NCBI RefSeq assembly: GCF_041146795.1
Contig: NC_135176.1
Coordinates: 15,245,286-15,309,285 of the forward strand
From: Maylandia zebra
Lineage: Eukaryota; Chordata; Actinopteri; Cichliformes; Cichlidae
Direction of reading: 5' to 3'
Length of the DNA: 64,000 bases
Shown in pieces: positions 11,584-32,000 of the stretch. The notes under the pieces are model-generated. The model saw nothing but the letters and a program-made list of their open reading frames with translations, was not told where the DNA came from and ran no database searches. Each line of letters begins with the position of its first letter. The first letter of the stretch is position 1. A program made the translations under genes and the position numbers.

Positions 11584-14110
11584 CTTGAAGCTTAAACTGG
11601 GGGACAGTTTAAAAATGAGAGTATATTGCAGAAGTGGCCGATTTATTTCGGAATAGAGAGTGATGTTTAAACTGGGAGTGGACAAAGACCATCCTGGTAC
11701 TTATTAACTTTATGACCCGTAAAAGAGGATCAATACATGTTTATCACAGAAAACACTCAAACAATTTCTACATTTACATAAATCCTTCTCAACTGATAAC
11801 TTATTTAGAATTACGCAAAGATCTCTTATCTAATATATTACTTACAATGTGAGCTGGGACGCTATTTACAGTAGTTATTATTTGTAAACTTTGCTTTACT
11901 TTTATTACGTGCTGAGCATCTCAATTAAATACATAAATAAATACAACCAGTAGCAAAACATTTACCAAACTGATTAGGTTCATTAGTAATAAGATTTGCT
12001 ATACAAAGAGTCTCTGTATCTTTCAGCAATAAGAATGAAGATCACTTCATCACTTTGTGAAAGACTACGTGGAAAACTGACAAATTCAGAGTACACAAGG
12101 CACGAGGCCAAGAACTGATCCCGAATGCCCCCAATCTCTGGATCTCCAGCTGGTCCTCCATTAAAGACACACTTGACACTTTACTAGGAATATTTTGCTG
12201 TCTTTTTTCTTGATATCTTTTTTCTGGGAAGACTTTGCTCATGTTATGAAAAAGATGCCAAACTATGTGATGTTGTGTTATAACACCTGGTTGGTGCAGT
12301 AAGAAGTGACAAACAGAAAGCAGCTGAGCAGCTGAACCGCTGTATTAAGCAATTATCTTTCACTTAAAACAAAAGGTGAAGCACTACAGTAACAAAAGTG
12401 CTCTTGACTCAGATTTTTGATTTTTTGATTAACTGTTTTCATTTATTCAATTGTTTATATATGAAATAGTTAAATGCATCAACTACAAATGTGGGTTGCA
12501 TGGTTTGTGTTGTGTGTCCTGACCTTAACTAAGTTTTTTTGGATCCAGGATTTCCCGTTATGTGTACACATGCTGTCACATGTTACACGAAAAACAAAGT
12601 CATTGTGAAATCAAGACAAAGTACAAACATTCACTTCATCATTTCCCAAAAGCACCAGGCTTGCTTGTTGACACATTGATTCAAGTATTGATTAAACACT
12701 CCGTCGTGCCTCAAGCTCTCTCTGGCTTTGAGTTTGTTTTCTGAAAAACATTTAAGAGATTATGTTTTGAAAATGTGATTTTTTTGGTCTTCTTTTTAAT
12801 TTACATGCCACACAGACTAACTGGGCAGTTTTACAGTGTGAATACTGGACACATCAGTTCCTCCAGTAACAAAACTCCACTATTATTTTCCCTTTAGTGC
12901 CCTCAATTTGAAAAGCCTTAGTTCTGTAAGGGCCTTCTGAAATGACAGTATCTGCAGGAGCTTCCAGCTGAAGCTTCACACTTCCAGACACCTGAAAGTG
13001 GTTTAAATAAAAGCTTTGTAACATCCATTAACTAGAAAATGTTTTCTCACATGGCAAGAAAGGCTTTTTGAACATTCATTTGCATGAAACTCACAGCTGC
13101 ATTGCATTTCCCTTATTTTTGACCCATGTGTATTGTAGCACTTTTTGTTACTAAAATTGGATCTTGTGGATTCCACATGCAGCTAGCATGTTATTGTAAA
13201 TGTCATAATCTGTATTTCTTACATAGTTTTTTACACTGCACAATGAGTCACATTAGATTATTAACATGTAATTACATTAAGTGTGTGTATAAATATTGGT
13301 AAATATATTGTAGAAGGGAATAGATATTAGGACATCATTTTTAATGTCAGGGTAGTGGTAGAGTTTGGTGTCATTCTTTCTGTGTTGGTGCTGACCTGAG
13401 TTAGGGCGACTCTAAATGAGGATGGGTGGATGGGTGGGTTTTTGTTTTCTTCTCATGTTATTGTTTGTTTTCTATCTTTTATTATACTTCTTAAAACAGC
13501 AAAGTGCCAATTATTACTGTGAAACACCTGCATCAGTAATTTCAAAGAAAGATTTAAAATGTTTTTCAGCTCTTTACAAGCCCAATTCAAAAAGAATTGG
13601 GAAGCTGTCCAAAGCGCTGAAGACAGAATGCAATGACTGGCATATCTCATAAACCCAAATCTTATTTACATAGAAAATAAAAAAACATGCCACATGTTTA
13701 ACTTTATAGGCTCCAACCCCGTGAGACCCTAATAAGGATAAACGGAAGAGAATGGATGGATGTTTAACCCTTTCATGCCTAGTGTATCGTATTTAATACA
13801 TGCAGTTTTTTGTGAATTTTTGAGACTTCTACATCATCAGTGTGATTTGTTACCCGTTTTAAAGTATAAATAAATTTTGCAATGCTTTTTAAAGCATTTT
13901 TTAAAGGCCAGATGTAGCAAATATGACGCAAATTACAACTACTATAAGGGGGGAAATATCTAAATAACTTTATAAACAAATCTTTCAGCTGGTTCAATAA
14001 ACTCTCCATTTAAAAATTTTGTGGCAATTATTCAGGCTTTAAATAATGTTGAATAATGAATTGTAAATCTGGCATGTTTAATTCGAATAAGACTTGGATA
14101 ACAGTAGGTG
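11584..14110. other. Intergenic region between the factor B-like gene and chek1
   Basis: This is AT-rich sequence with no supported gene. A copy of a common fish repeat (CCCAATTCAAAAAGAATTGG, then ACAGAATGCAATGACTGG) lies at about 13,575-13,690. A short dispersed-repeat fragment ending in ATGGATGGATG lies at 13,700-13,762. The two genes are divergent, so both promoters lie here. I see no clear TATA box for either. Confidence 0.6.
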
Positions 14111-14240
14111 AACAGTAGGTGGCAGCAATATGTGTCTGACCGGCTAAACTCAAAGAAGAAGAAAAAGAAGAGAGGCGTAGAAGAAGACAAGGCGGAAATG
14201 CGGAAGTTATCGCCAATGAGACAACAACGCGCCAAATTTG
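14111..14240 (+). promoter_or_regulatory. Probable chek1 promoter with CTCF-like, CCAAT, ETS and E2F motifs
   Basis: Upstream of the chek1 start are a CTCF-like core (ACAGTAGGTGGCAGC, 14112-14126, one mismatch to the usual core), an ETS-type CGGAAG (about 14,201), CCAAT at 14213-14217 and an E2F-type GCGCCAAA at 14229-14236. chek1 is a known E2F target in vertebrates, so the last motif fits. Motif matches alone do not prove binding. Confidence 0.55.
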
Positions 14241-14340
14241 TGAAAAATCTTTAGAAGTCAGTGCAGCAGGTTGAAGACGTACGTCTGAGCTTTAAGGATA
14301 GCTACATGTGGCAGTCGCTGCTGTGTGAAAAGGCTGAGCA
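14241..14340 (+). other. Probable chek1 5' untranslated exon
   Basis: A non-coding first exon probably ends at 14340, where GAGCAG is followed by the good donor GTAGGT. The coding exon acceptor (CTCTAG) ends at 14573, one base before the exon that holds the ATG at 14575. The 5' boundary is unknown. Confidence 0.5.
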
Positions 14341-14535
14341 GGTAGGTTATTCTTTCATATTTTCGTATTTTAGTTTTCTTAGCGGTTTTCTTTTGAGCAT
14401 CATGACATTTGACAGAACTCTGTCAAAGTGCTGTCAAAGTTAACAGTTTTGCAAACCGGTAAAGGCTTAACAGACACTTGTTAGAAGAAATAGGACCCAT
14501 GTTGTGAAAATAACGAATACATAAGTAAATATTAG

Positions 14536-22355
<7,820 letters not shown>

Positions 22356-22501
22356 TGAGCAGATCTTCACACTAATGCTCTCTACCATGGACTGTAGAGA
22401 GGCAAACCTGTGTATATATTTACTTGTTTTGTTGATGTTTTTCATGTATTCTGCTGTTGAGTGAGTATGAGTTTGTCTACATTGTCGTTTGTGTTTCTGC
22501 T

Positions 22502-22507
22502 ATTAAA
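22502..22507 (+). terminator. chek1 poly(A) signal (ATTAAA)
   Basis: ATTAAA lies 147 bp after the stop codon and is the first plausible poly(A) signal. A further AATAAA-type site lies at about 22,550. Confidence 0.5.
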
Positions 22508-22739
22508 GACTGATGTGTTCTGATTATGTTTAAACAGTCCAAAGTCTTGAATAAATTATTAAAAGACCAAAGTTGTGCGCAGAGTATTTTGATAAATTCA
22601 CACTGTAGCTTTGCTGTTATCCATGAAAATCAAGTACACAGTACTGTTAAAGTCTGGAGTTATACCTCATTGCTTTATACTTTGTTAGGTGCTAGTTTGC
22701 TAGTCTTACCTTAAGGCTATCACGGCCTAGAATAACTGA

Positions 22740-23640
22740 AGATCTACACAGACATAAGTGTTATTTATTGAAACATATGCAAACATAAATAGAAATATAG
22801 AGTATAAGGCAATTCTAACAAGTCAATATTTGGTATGACCACCTTTATTCTTCAACACAGCCTGAACTCTCAAGGCTAAGTAGTCTTCAGGAATGGTTCT
22901 CCAGGCTTCTTGAAGGACATTCAAACCTCTTCCTTATATGTTGGCTGCTTTTTATTCGGATATCTGTCAACATGATTCCCACACTGCTTCAATAATATAA
23001 AGATACAGGTCTGGGGAAGCCAATTCGTGTTCCACTGTGTTTTTTCTGTTTATGTAAGCTTTTATTATACTGGCAGTGTGTTTGGGATCATTGTCCTTTT
23101 GAAAAGTTGTTGCCAATGAGATGGTTTACAGATGATGTTGCATGTTGGATCAAAACAGTAGTACTTTGCTCATCATAATTTCGTCGGTTTTGAAAAGCTC
23201 CAACACCACAGGCTGAAATGCTGCTCCAACCATGACAGAGCTTCCATGGTGTTTTACAGATGGCTGTGGACCCCGCTTGTACCTCTCTCCTGACCTCCTC
23301 TGTATGTATTGATGACAATTTCAGTAAAACATGACAAATTTGGATTCGTGACTCCATAAGAACTGTTACCACTAATTTTCAGTCCAGTTCTTGTGTATTT
23401 TGGCATACCTCAGCCTATTCTCCCAGTTTTCTTTCTTTAAGAATGGCTTTTTGACAGCCACGCTTCAGATGACACATTTCTGATCAAGTCTGATGTTTTG
23501 GTCCCGTTTCAGGTCTTTGTTGGATTTGTTCATTGACACGACTTTCAGATACTGTTCATTTGCTGTAAATAGCCTTTAGGCCTGCCACTTCTTTTGTCCT
23601 CTGCTTGTCCATTTTTTTTTTCACAGATTGAAATAAAGAA
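22740..23640 (-). mobile_element. Tc1-like transposon remnant
   Basis: The plus strand carries a run of phrases known from a common fish Tc1 element, such as TTGGTATGACCACCTTTATT, TGTGTTTGGGATCATTGTCC and CTTTTTGACAGCCACGC, which is transposase in antisense. Several deletions and stops are present. Another copy of the same family lies at 56,960-57,800. Confidence 0.75.
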
Positions 23641-23959
23641 AAATGAACAAATAATGTTTTCATGAAAATCTGATATTAACAGGGTGCCCAAAGACATGAT
23701 TTCAAACTGACTCTTTGCTGGGTTTAATGTCACATGTGACACAACAGTGAACTTTCTTATCAGTGTTAAAACCATTAATGTGGAAATGCTCAGGTACAAG
23801 GACTGGACTGAAAATGAGTGAAAAAGCAGCCAATGTCCAAAGAAAAACCCATCAGAAAGCCTGAAGATGTATTATTGTCTCCTTGGAAGCAAAATATGAA
23901 GAAATGGGAGATGGCTCAAGGGTTTTGCGTATTTCCTGCTGGATGGGTCGGATATATGA

Positions 23960-24108
23960 CTACGAGCCTGTCGCCTTGACAGTGATGGTGACGCTGACTG
24001 GCTCATTATCGTCTCCAGAGGGAGGGGCTTGGCTGGTGGTTGTTAGGGTGGCACTCATAGGTGAAGAAGTGAGGGGTGAAGATGCCCGGGGTAAAGCCAT
24101 GGCTGGAC
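23960..24108 (-). CDS. Alternative Ser/Thr/Pro-rich terminal exon of copy A
   Basis: Acceptor TTTTGCAG precedes GTCC. The frame needs one base from the previous exon and codes 49 residues plus TAG (starts PAMALPRAS, ends VSVTITVKATGS). The copy B counterpart (35976-36130) keeps the acceptor, frame and stop, differs mostly at third codon positions and has a 6-nt in-frame indel, so it is very likely coding. Exon 24266-24389 already ends in a stop, so this exon must join elsewhere. A phase-1 donor is available at the FN3 exon (27097), giving a soluble form, or at the transmembrane exon (24596), giving a new cytoplasmic tail. Confidence 0.75.
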
Positions 24109-27100
24109 CTGCAAAACATCAAAGTTCAGCAGATAAGACAGATGTGCATTACGATTTTTAGGCCTGCTGACGGTTGAAACATCTGCTTAGAGATATTCCA
24201 TCACTTCCATGTGGGCCATCAGCAACGTCCTATATGGGTCTATATGTGTGTTTATAGGTGTATGGTCATTTAGGGTAGCTCATCTTGCCTAGGCTGGATG
24301 ATCCACCAATCTCCTCTATTCCTCCCTCTGACGTGCTGACCACTTCATCCTCTGGGAAGTTGATGTTTTCCCTTGACTGGCTGTGCTGCCTGGAAGCAGG
24401 AAATGTTAAAACGCCATGTCTGTAGCAATAACTGCAAACAGGAAATCATTAATTCTTGGTTTTATAGACATATATCTAGATACTCACCTGCCAAATAACA
24501 AGTCATGTAGTCCTGGTGGAAAGAAGACGACATTAAAATCACAATGATTTTAAACAGATCAGCAGGATATTGGTGCTCATGTGCGGTGGACTCACGAGGG
24601 TTGTTGTTGCGGTTGCGGATTATGTACATGAGCAGCAGAACCGTAAGAATGGCTGCAAAGAGCATCCCACCAATAGCCGCTCCAATCACAGCAGGGTACA
24701 CATTGTAGCTTGGTTCAGCTGCAACACATCATAGTTACAGATTGCAAAAAAGTTCATATCTGTCAGAACACCGCAGCTACATCCAGGAGCTCGAGTGGTT
24801 CTCAACCCAGGTCAGTGTATGTCATGATTTGAAAACATCACTTTACTATTATCCTGTAAATAAATGTTGCTTAGGTTCTTCTTTAAAAGGAGCTCTGTTG
24901 AACAGAACAACGTGGATTCATTCATTCATTCATACAAGGGTTGAAAACCACTGAACCATCCTACCATGTTACAGTTCTAGTCAGATGTTTACATCTACTC
25001 ATCGGGGGCATGAATCTCATGATAAATTAAGGGTTTTAATGATTTATTTGAACTGTTCTTTTTTCAGGGTGGAAGGATTGTACAGCATACATCTTTAATG
25101 ACTAAAAAAACAAGAATTAGGTGCACAATTTTCTTTTTTTCTGTAATCAACAGAAATTAGCCTGTGTTAGCCTGTTTCATCTGCATTTTCAACCATGTAG
25201 CTGCTGATTAATGATGAAAATAAAGAATTTGGAGGTAGTCCTCCATCTTCACTATTCCACCCACTTTATGAACTTTATGTGCCACCATTGACGTCTGGCA
25301 CAGTGCTCTTAGCTTTGAAAGTCTCACCTTTACTCCAAACATACCTCTTAGTCATTGTGGTCAAATAGTTACCTTTAGTGTGGACAGTGATACTGGTGTT
25401 CCAGCAGTTTCTAGTTAATGGGAGGCTTGAGCCTTGTTGGTTCCTGGGTTGTTCCTGAACAACATAACCAATTTCCTCTGATCTGAGGGTGACCGTTTGG
25501 GTTTTCTTTGCGTCCTTGGCAAAGTGGAGGCACATCAGAATAACTTGTACTTATGCACTCTTGTTTGAACCAATGATCTTAGAATCTGTTTTAGAAATGG
25601 CTCTAAGAGACTTTCCGAACTGCAAATCTCTTCACTGAATTTCTTGGACTTTCTTGTTGTTGTGAGTATTAGTCAACCCAGGGAGTGCCCTCAGATGTAA
25701 TAATTCTTTATTACATCAGTAATAAAGACATATGCTGCACCATCATACAAGCCTATAAAAAGAAAAAATCAAAGAAATTGCTGAAACCCAAAATTACATT
25801 CATGCCAATGATGAGTGTATGAAAATCTGACCATAACTGCACAGGTTTCTCTGCAACCTAAATAAAACAAATGGCTTATTCAGAACAGTTTCCTGCAATA
25901 ATATAATACAAAGTGGCACATTTATCACACAGGATGAATTCGAGGGAAGATCAGGAGGACAGAAAAGAAGAAAGTAACAAGGAAGTGAGGGAAAGGTGTG
26001 TAAGCATGAGGTATGTGTCGTTGTTTGCATGTGTTTTTGTTTGAGTCTTTCACCTGAGTGGATAACAAAAACAAAAAAACACCACAGTTAGACACATTAA
26101 TCATAACACAACATTAAAGATTGTATCTCATAATTAGCAATGCTGCTTGAAAGAATCTTTTATATTCCTGTATAAAAATAACCTGAAGCATCATCTGATT
26201 TTAACACGAGTGTAAAAAAAAGACAACACAGTTAAGCAAATGACACAAAATATTATCTACCACCTAGGGAGATCCTAATGAACAGACAGTACACAAATAA
26301 TGGGAATAATAAGTCTTTGTTTTACTCCATCGAAGTGGTTGAACATCAACGCAAGGTGTGCAATAACGCCCTCTTTCACATTCATGAGTAAATAAGCAAT
26401 CATGGTGTGCTTGGCTGTTCAAAAAGAACTCTGTCCAGAGCACATAAGAGTCCTGTTGGTGTGATATTTGGCCCACTGTGTGAGAACAAAATAGATGCTT
26501 AATAGATGGTTTAACTGTATTTTAATTGTATTTTAATTGTAAATTGCGTGTTTGGAGAAAAGAGATCACTTCGTTCCCGCCTGTTATGAGAAAGTTGCAG
26601 CAAGATGAGGATCCTGTTCGATCACAAATTGATTTAATGCTAGTTTTTTTTTAACGGGTAAAGTAAAAGTCCCAATTTTAAGCCAATTTCTTGTATGCCA
26701 GACCGATGTTTAAGGTGCAGTTACTTCTGCATAATGTTAGGTCTGTACAGAAAGCAATGTTTCACATACCTTTGTCAGTCACAGTTGGATTGGATCGTCT
26801 TCCTCAGTAAAGAACTGATCATTAATATGTTTGTATCATTTGTTTAATTGGGGTCTTATCTACTTTTAGAGCTCATCGTGATCATGTTTTATGTCATGTT
26901 AATGGAGAAGTTTGAAACTGAACACACCTTTCAGAACAGTTATTATTACATCTATATGCATCATCTATATTACATATTATATATTACATGTTATATTACT
27001 TCATCTTTGTGATTTTGCCTCTTTTTATTTAAGCTTAACAAGCTGAAAATGCCCATCTCTTTGCTAAAAGTCTCATATGTCTCACATTTCCTGTACCTGG

Positions 27101-29029
27101 TGTCTTTGGAGTAGAAGGGTGTCCCACAGTGCGGTGGTTCACCGGTATGATGCGAAACTGGTAGGTAACCGTTGGCGTCAGGCTCCCCACTGTATAAATC
27201 CTGACAGCTGGATCCTGGAGGATGTTACGGTACCAGACTACGGGACCAACTTTCTCCTCCTTCCCACTTCCTTTCCTTTGTGGTTGCTCAGACATATTTC
27301 GGTGCTCCAGGAAGAAACCTGTCCAGCCTCCAACTTCCTGGTTCTTCACCACCCACTCCAGCTCCACCTCATTACGCTGTCGACTGGTGTACATCACTCT
27401 GACCAGGGTTGCATTGGGTGGCATGGGGTACTCTACAGAGATAACACAAACAAAAATATCCTCATCTGTATGACTTCTTTGTGATGACCACTTGTAACTT
27501 TTTATATAGCTCATCGACTTTCAAGTGGACTGTAACTTTATGGACAATAATTGTACAAACATCAGAGGTGTTATAGTATTCTGATCTTACACTCAGCAAG
27601 AAAGTAATTTAGAATTAAACATAGATTAATAATTCTTACTCTTGATGACTAAAGTGATATTGATTTCGGTTCCTCCCACTGCGTTGGAAGTGGAGCACCT
27701 GTACTCGCCGCTGTCTTGAGTTTCATCTGTGTCTCTCACAGTCAGATTGGCCCATGCAGACGTTCTCAGAAGCATGTACTTTGAGGTGTCTTGCACACCG
27801 ACACCCTGATTATTAAACCAGGTGATTTCATTGACAGGAAGGTAGTTGTCTCTCAGACTGCAGGTAAGCTGAACGTCGCTCCCCTCGTACACAGACACGA
27901 CTCTGCGCTGTGTCTGCAGCACTGGTGCCTCTACGTGTGACAATGTACAGACTAATTATTTAACAATTTATATCTGCTATTTGTTGTACAGTGAGAATGT
28001 GCACTCACCCAGTGTGAGTCTGCAGGTCTTGGTTTGGACCAGAAGTGGGTGTTTAGCGTGGCAGGTGTAAGGTTTCCCACTGCGAGCTGTGCCATAGTGG
28101 AGGATCAGGATGTTGAAGGTTTGTTCCCCACCTTTGCTCTGACCTTCGGGGCCCTCCCACCACACCAAGGCTTTCGGGGCCCCTCCCTCCCAGGAGCAGG
28201 ACAGCGTCAAGTATTGTTTGTCTTTAGTCACAAAAGCAAAACACAGTGGCTCTGCAGGGGGAATATCTGATGAAGGAGAGGAGAGATATAAACACATTCA
28301 GATACATGATCACAAAACTGCCACTAACTTATCTTTTACTGTTTGTTGACATTGCTGCACTCACATGTGCGTGTGCTGCACTGTGTCGACTGTTTCAGGG
28401 CAGGATGGGAGCCCAGGCATGTAAACAAACTGTTATTAGAAGTCAGTCCTCCAGAGGGCAGCATGATGGTAGTGCTGGAGGCTGAACTTGTTAGCTGGGC
28501 TGTGTTGGACTGATCTTGTATCAGGTCTCCAGTCCAGTGGAGGGAAGGTGAGGGGAATCCACCAGGCCAGGAGCACAGCAGCCGCAGAGAGGTGTGATTC
28601 AGAGCCGGCTCCACAGAACAGGACGGGGAGCCATCAGGGGGGTCTGTGGGGATATGATAGAGGTAACAAGGTAATGATGTGCCGAGTGGAGTAAACTGAT
28701 GTCATCAGGGCCCGGAACCTTTTTTTTTTTTCCAACTATTGCTACATTGTTAAGGTTGTTTGGTTAAAATAACTATACATAAATTATCGAAGAAGAGATA
28801 TGTTGTTATGATTTTGCTGTTTTTTTCTTTTGTTGGTGGTGGAGTTCTTCTGAAAATGTAATCTTAGCAAATAGCAAAAACATAAGACGTGTGCAAAACC
28901 AAAAGTAGGGAGAGTGAATGACGTGCTTGCCATGATTGTGACGTCACAGTGAGATACCTGCCAGAGAGTCCCATCAACTTCCAAGATGGTCCAAACAGGA
29001 GAACAGCTCAGCAAGCTTTCCATTATCTG

Positions 29030-29068
<39 letters not shown>

Positions 29069-32000
29069 TGAGACAGAGTTTGAAGGCGTTTAAGCTTTTG
29101 AAATAAGTATATCAGATGAATGTGCTGAATGGAGTCAGAAGACATTCAGAAAAAGAAACTGAAAAGGATTCTGCATTAAGTGAAATGATCAGGGAGATGT
29201 TTCTAGGTCAGAGATCCTGGGTGAAAATCAAAGATGTTTAACCTCCTAGGACCTGGCATCCACATATGTGGACATCACATTTTGGGTTGTCTAGACCAAA
29301 AAACGTAATTTTGCTCTACAAGGGCCTGATATCCACTTATGAGGACATTATACTGCCCCTGTTTTATCAAAATTAAAAACGAATATCCTCATATGTGGCT
29401 CTCTTTTTCTTAGGAACAAAAAATTCTGGTGATTCTTTGTTTTTACATTCATCGGGTCCCAATATGCCCAAATATCAAAGAGAAATTAAAAATACATGCC
29501 ATGGAAGAGTTTGGGTCTTAGGAGTTTAAGCTGTTGATAGTATTGTACTGAAAATGTCAAATCTGAACAGTTTGATCACATTTGACTCTTTTACACTCCT
29601 TGCAGTAACAAGAGAACAATAGGCTTTAGGGTAGAATTGACAGAGGAGTAAGATGCTTAATAGCATGATCAGAGATCAGAGGTCACACTCACAGTAGACG
29701 GTCAGGCTGATGGTTTTTTTGGAGCGGGTGTTAAGGTAGGTGTTCAGAGCCAAGCAGGCGTAGTCGCCAGTGTGCATGCGGAGGATCTTGGTGATGGTGA
29801 GCTGCGGCCCGCTGTAGACCTGTGAGTTGTTGTAGAACCAGACATACTGACTGGCTGGATTGGACTGGGCCTGACACAGCAAAGAAACAGTCTCTCTCTC
29901 CAAAGCCGAGTAACCCCGCTCTGTTATACTGTACGGAGTTACGTTTATCTGAGGAATGTCCGGGCCGACTGAGGAGAAAAATCATTGCTGTGAAATTTAA
30001 TGTGATGGACCTTCTGCTTCATTTAAAAATTGTCCACAAAAGCTGACTCATAACAAAATGTTTCATCCAAGTTAGTTTAGATTCACAAGATGACATTTTC
30101 TCTGAGAGTGACAAATGCTGATGATGCTGTAATTTACTGATTACTCACACAGAAAATGCCAAAGACAAGTTTAAATTACACAGAAAATATCAAAGTCATA
30201 CCAATTTCTGTTTCTTTAAGACTGTAACTTAAACCACTGTCTTATTCTTTTTGCTTCTTTTTAAAAAAAAAAAGTTTTACAAAAATCTCCATATTGATCC
30301 AACTTCCTCAACTTACAGATGGTGTCCAGCCACAAGCGGTTGGAGCTTTCACTGTTAACTGCGTTGCTGGCCACACAGCGGTACCAGCCGGTGTGGTTGC
30401 GGTTGACGTCGGTCACATTGATAACACTGCTGTCGCCCTGTGCGATGATCGTGATGTTACCACTGCGGGTTTCATGTTGCCACACGTACTGGATCGGTCC
30501 AGTCCCATTTTCCAAATTGCAGCGCATCCACATTGTAGATCCTTCCACTGGAGATACTTCACTCAGCGAGAGGTAAGGCTTAGTGACGGGGACTGCATTG
30601 GCGGCGAAGAAACACAGTGTTCAGTAACTGGAAAGATCATTTTACAAACAGAACAAAGCTGCAAGTTCCCACAAGCAGCAACATTGGAGATTGAACATGA
30701 GACCAGTGTCAAAAGGGGCCCTACAAAGGGGCCCTATGGCTAATTTTTTACTTTCTCCTGCCTTTACTTATGCTAATTTCGATTACAAAACAGGAGCTCA
30801 CCACTGTTAGCATTTAACATTTTCAATGCAGTCATTTGACAAAATAATGTTTCCTTTTCGGTATTTAATCTAACAGCTTTTCTACAGTCTCTGCTCCAGT
30901 CGAAGTGAATGAATTTTTTAGCAATAGTTCTTTCATGTCTACCATATTGCACTTAATGAGCTTCTCAAACATATTTCTTGGGTGGTTGGTGATGTTTCCT
31001 GGAGGTTGCTGACTCTCACTTGTGGAATCTGGTTGCAAAGAAAGTGCTACACCAAAACCCTCTGTGTGATTGCTTTGGTTGCTATCAGAGTGCCACAGTT
31101 GCTTGTAGTTTTTTGTGTTTGTCTGCAAGTATCCACTAACTACTAGCTAAGTTGCAGTTGGTCAAGGCCTATGTCACTTAGGCCTTCTTCATGTGATCCT
31201 ACATTGAAAACTTGATTGTTAAACATTTAAATTTGCTGACAAGTTAATTGTGTGGTTAGTGGTCACCTGTCTGCAAAACCTCAATACCGTTTATGGAGGC
31301 ACTTGCCAAACAAGCTAGTTTACATAAGCTGGGCCTCCACCCCCTTATCCTAAAATTCCTATTTTGTGGGCTTGAAAAAACAAGCTCACCCTTTAAAAAG
31401 GGTGAGAAATAATCGGTAGTGCCTGTATTCATCTTTTGTATGCAGTCTATGGTCCCTCTATGGCCAGCCTTAATACAAAGCTATAATCTCCTGATTATAG
31501 GGAATTGTGTTTTAGACTTTTATAATCTAAATCGTCTTTGCCAAATAAAGTAAAGAAGCCTTTATTTCATAAAGTTTTAAAATGCTCTGTTCAAAAGACC
31601 AACAAATAATCAAAAGACAAAGCAGCACATGCTGAACAGTAGAGTTTCTTAGATGATAAAAGTCAAAAAAAGAGAGAAATATCTACAGATTTTTATTTTC
31701 AGTTGTTCCATCTCTTCCTCTTTCTCTCCAATGCACATGGCAACAGGGATAGTAATACACTGTATAATAATTTAGGATAATACACCCAAGTAAACACAAC
31801 AAGTCTACTGTCCTATTTTGGAATATATAAGACAAATTAGCCATGTTGGAGAAATTGGGCAACAAGACTGAATGTCAGTCTCTGTTTCAGCTATAAACTG
31901 ACTAAAAATTTGTAGCATTCATGACAGCAGGAAGTCTTACCTCGGACAATGAGATGCACGTAGTAGTAGTAGACTTTGGGCTCGTTCTCTATGTCATAGA

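Larger units (their letters stand above)
22356..23959. other. Convergent intergenic region between chek1 and Ig gene copy A
   Basis: This holds the chek1 3' UTR followed by a Tc1 remnant (22,740-23,640). No further gene is supported. Both neighbours are transcribed towards this interval. Confidence 0.7.
28009..30592 (-). other. Copy A four-Ig cassette (Ig2-Ig5), single copy
   Basis: The exons 30317-30592, 29693-29968, 28365-28643 and 28009-28266 correspond one to one to each of the three cassettes in copy B. Lengths are 276, 276, 279 and 258 nt, all multiples of three with phase-1 borders. Diagnostic pieces: NRNHTGWYRC, SNPASQYVWFYNN, CSWPGGFPSPSLHW and CSWEGGAPKALVWWEG. Confidence 0.93.

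Noticed and set aside
27077-27484. 135-codon plus-strand open frame
   Set aside because: It is the antisense shadow of the FN3 exon; the minus strand has the domain, splice sites and a paralogue.
30294-30743. 149-codon plus-strand open frame
   Set aside because: Antisense of the Ig2 exon of copy A with no splice sites or domain of its own.
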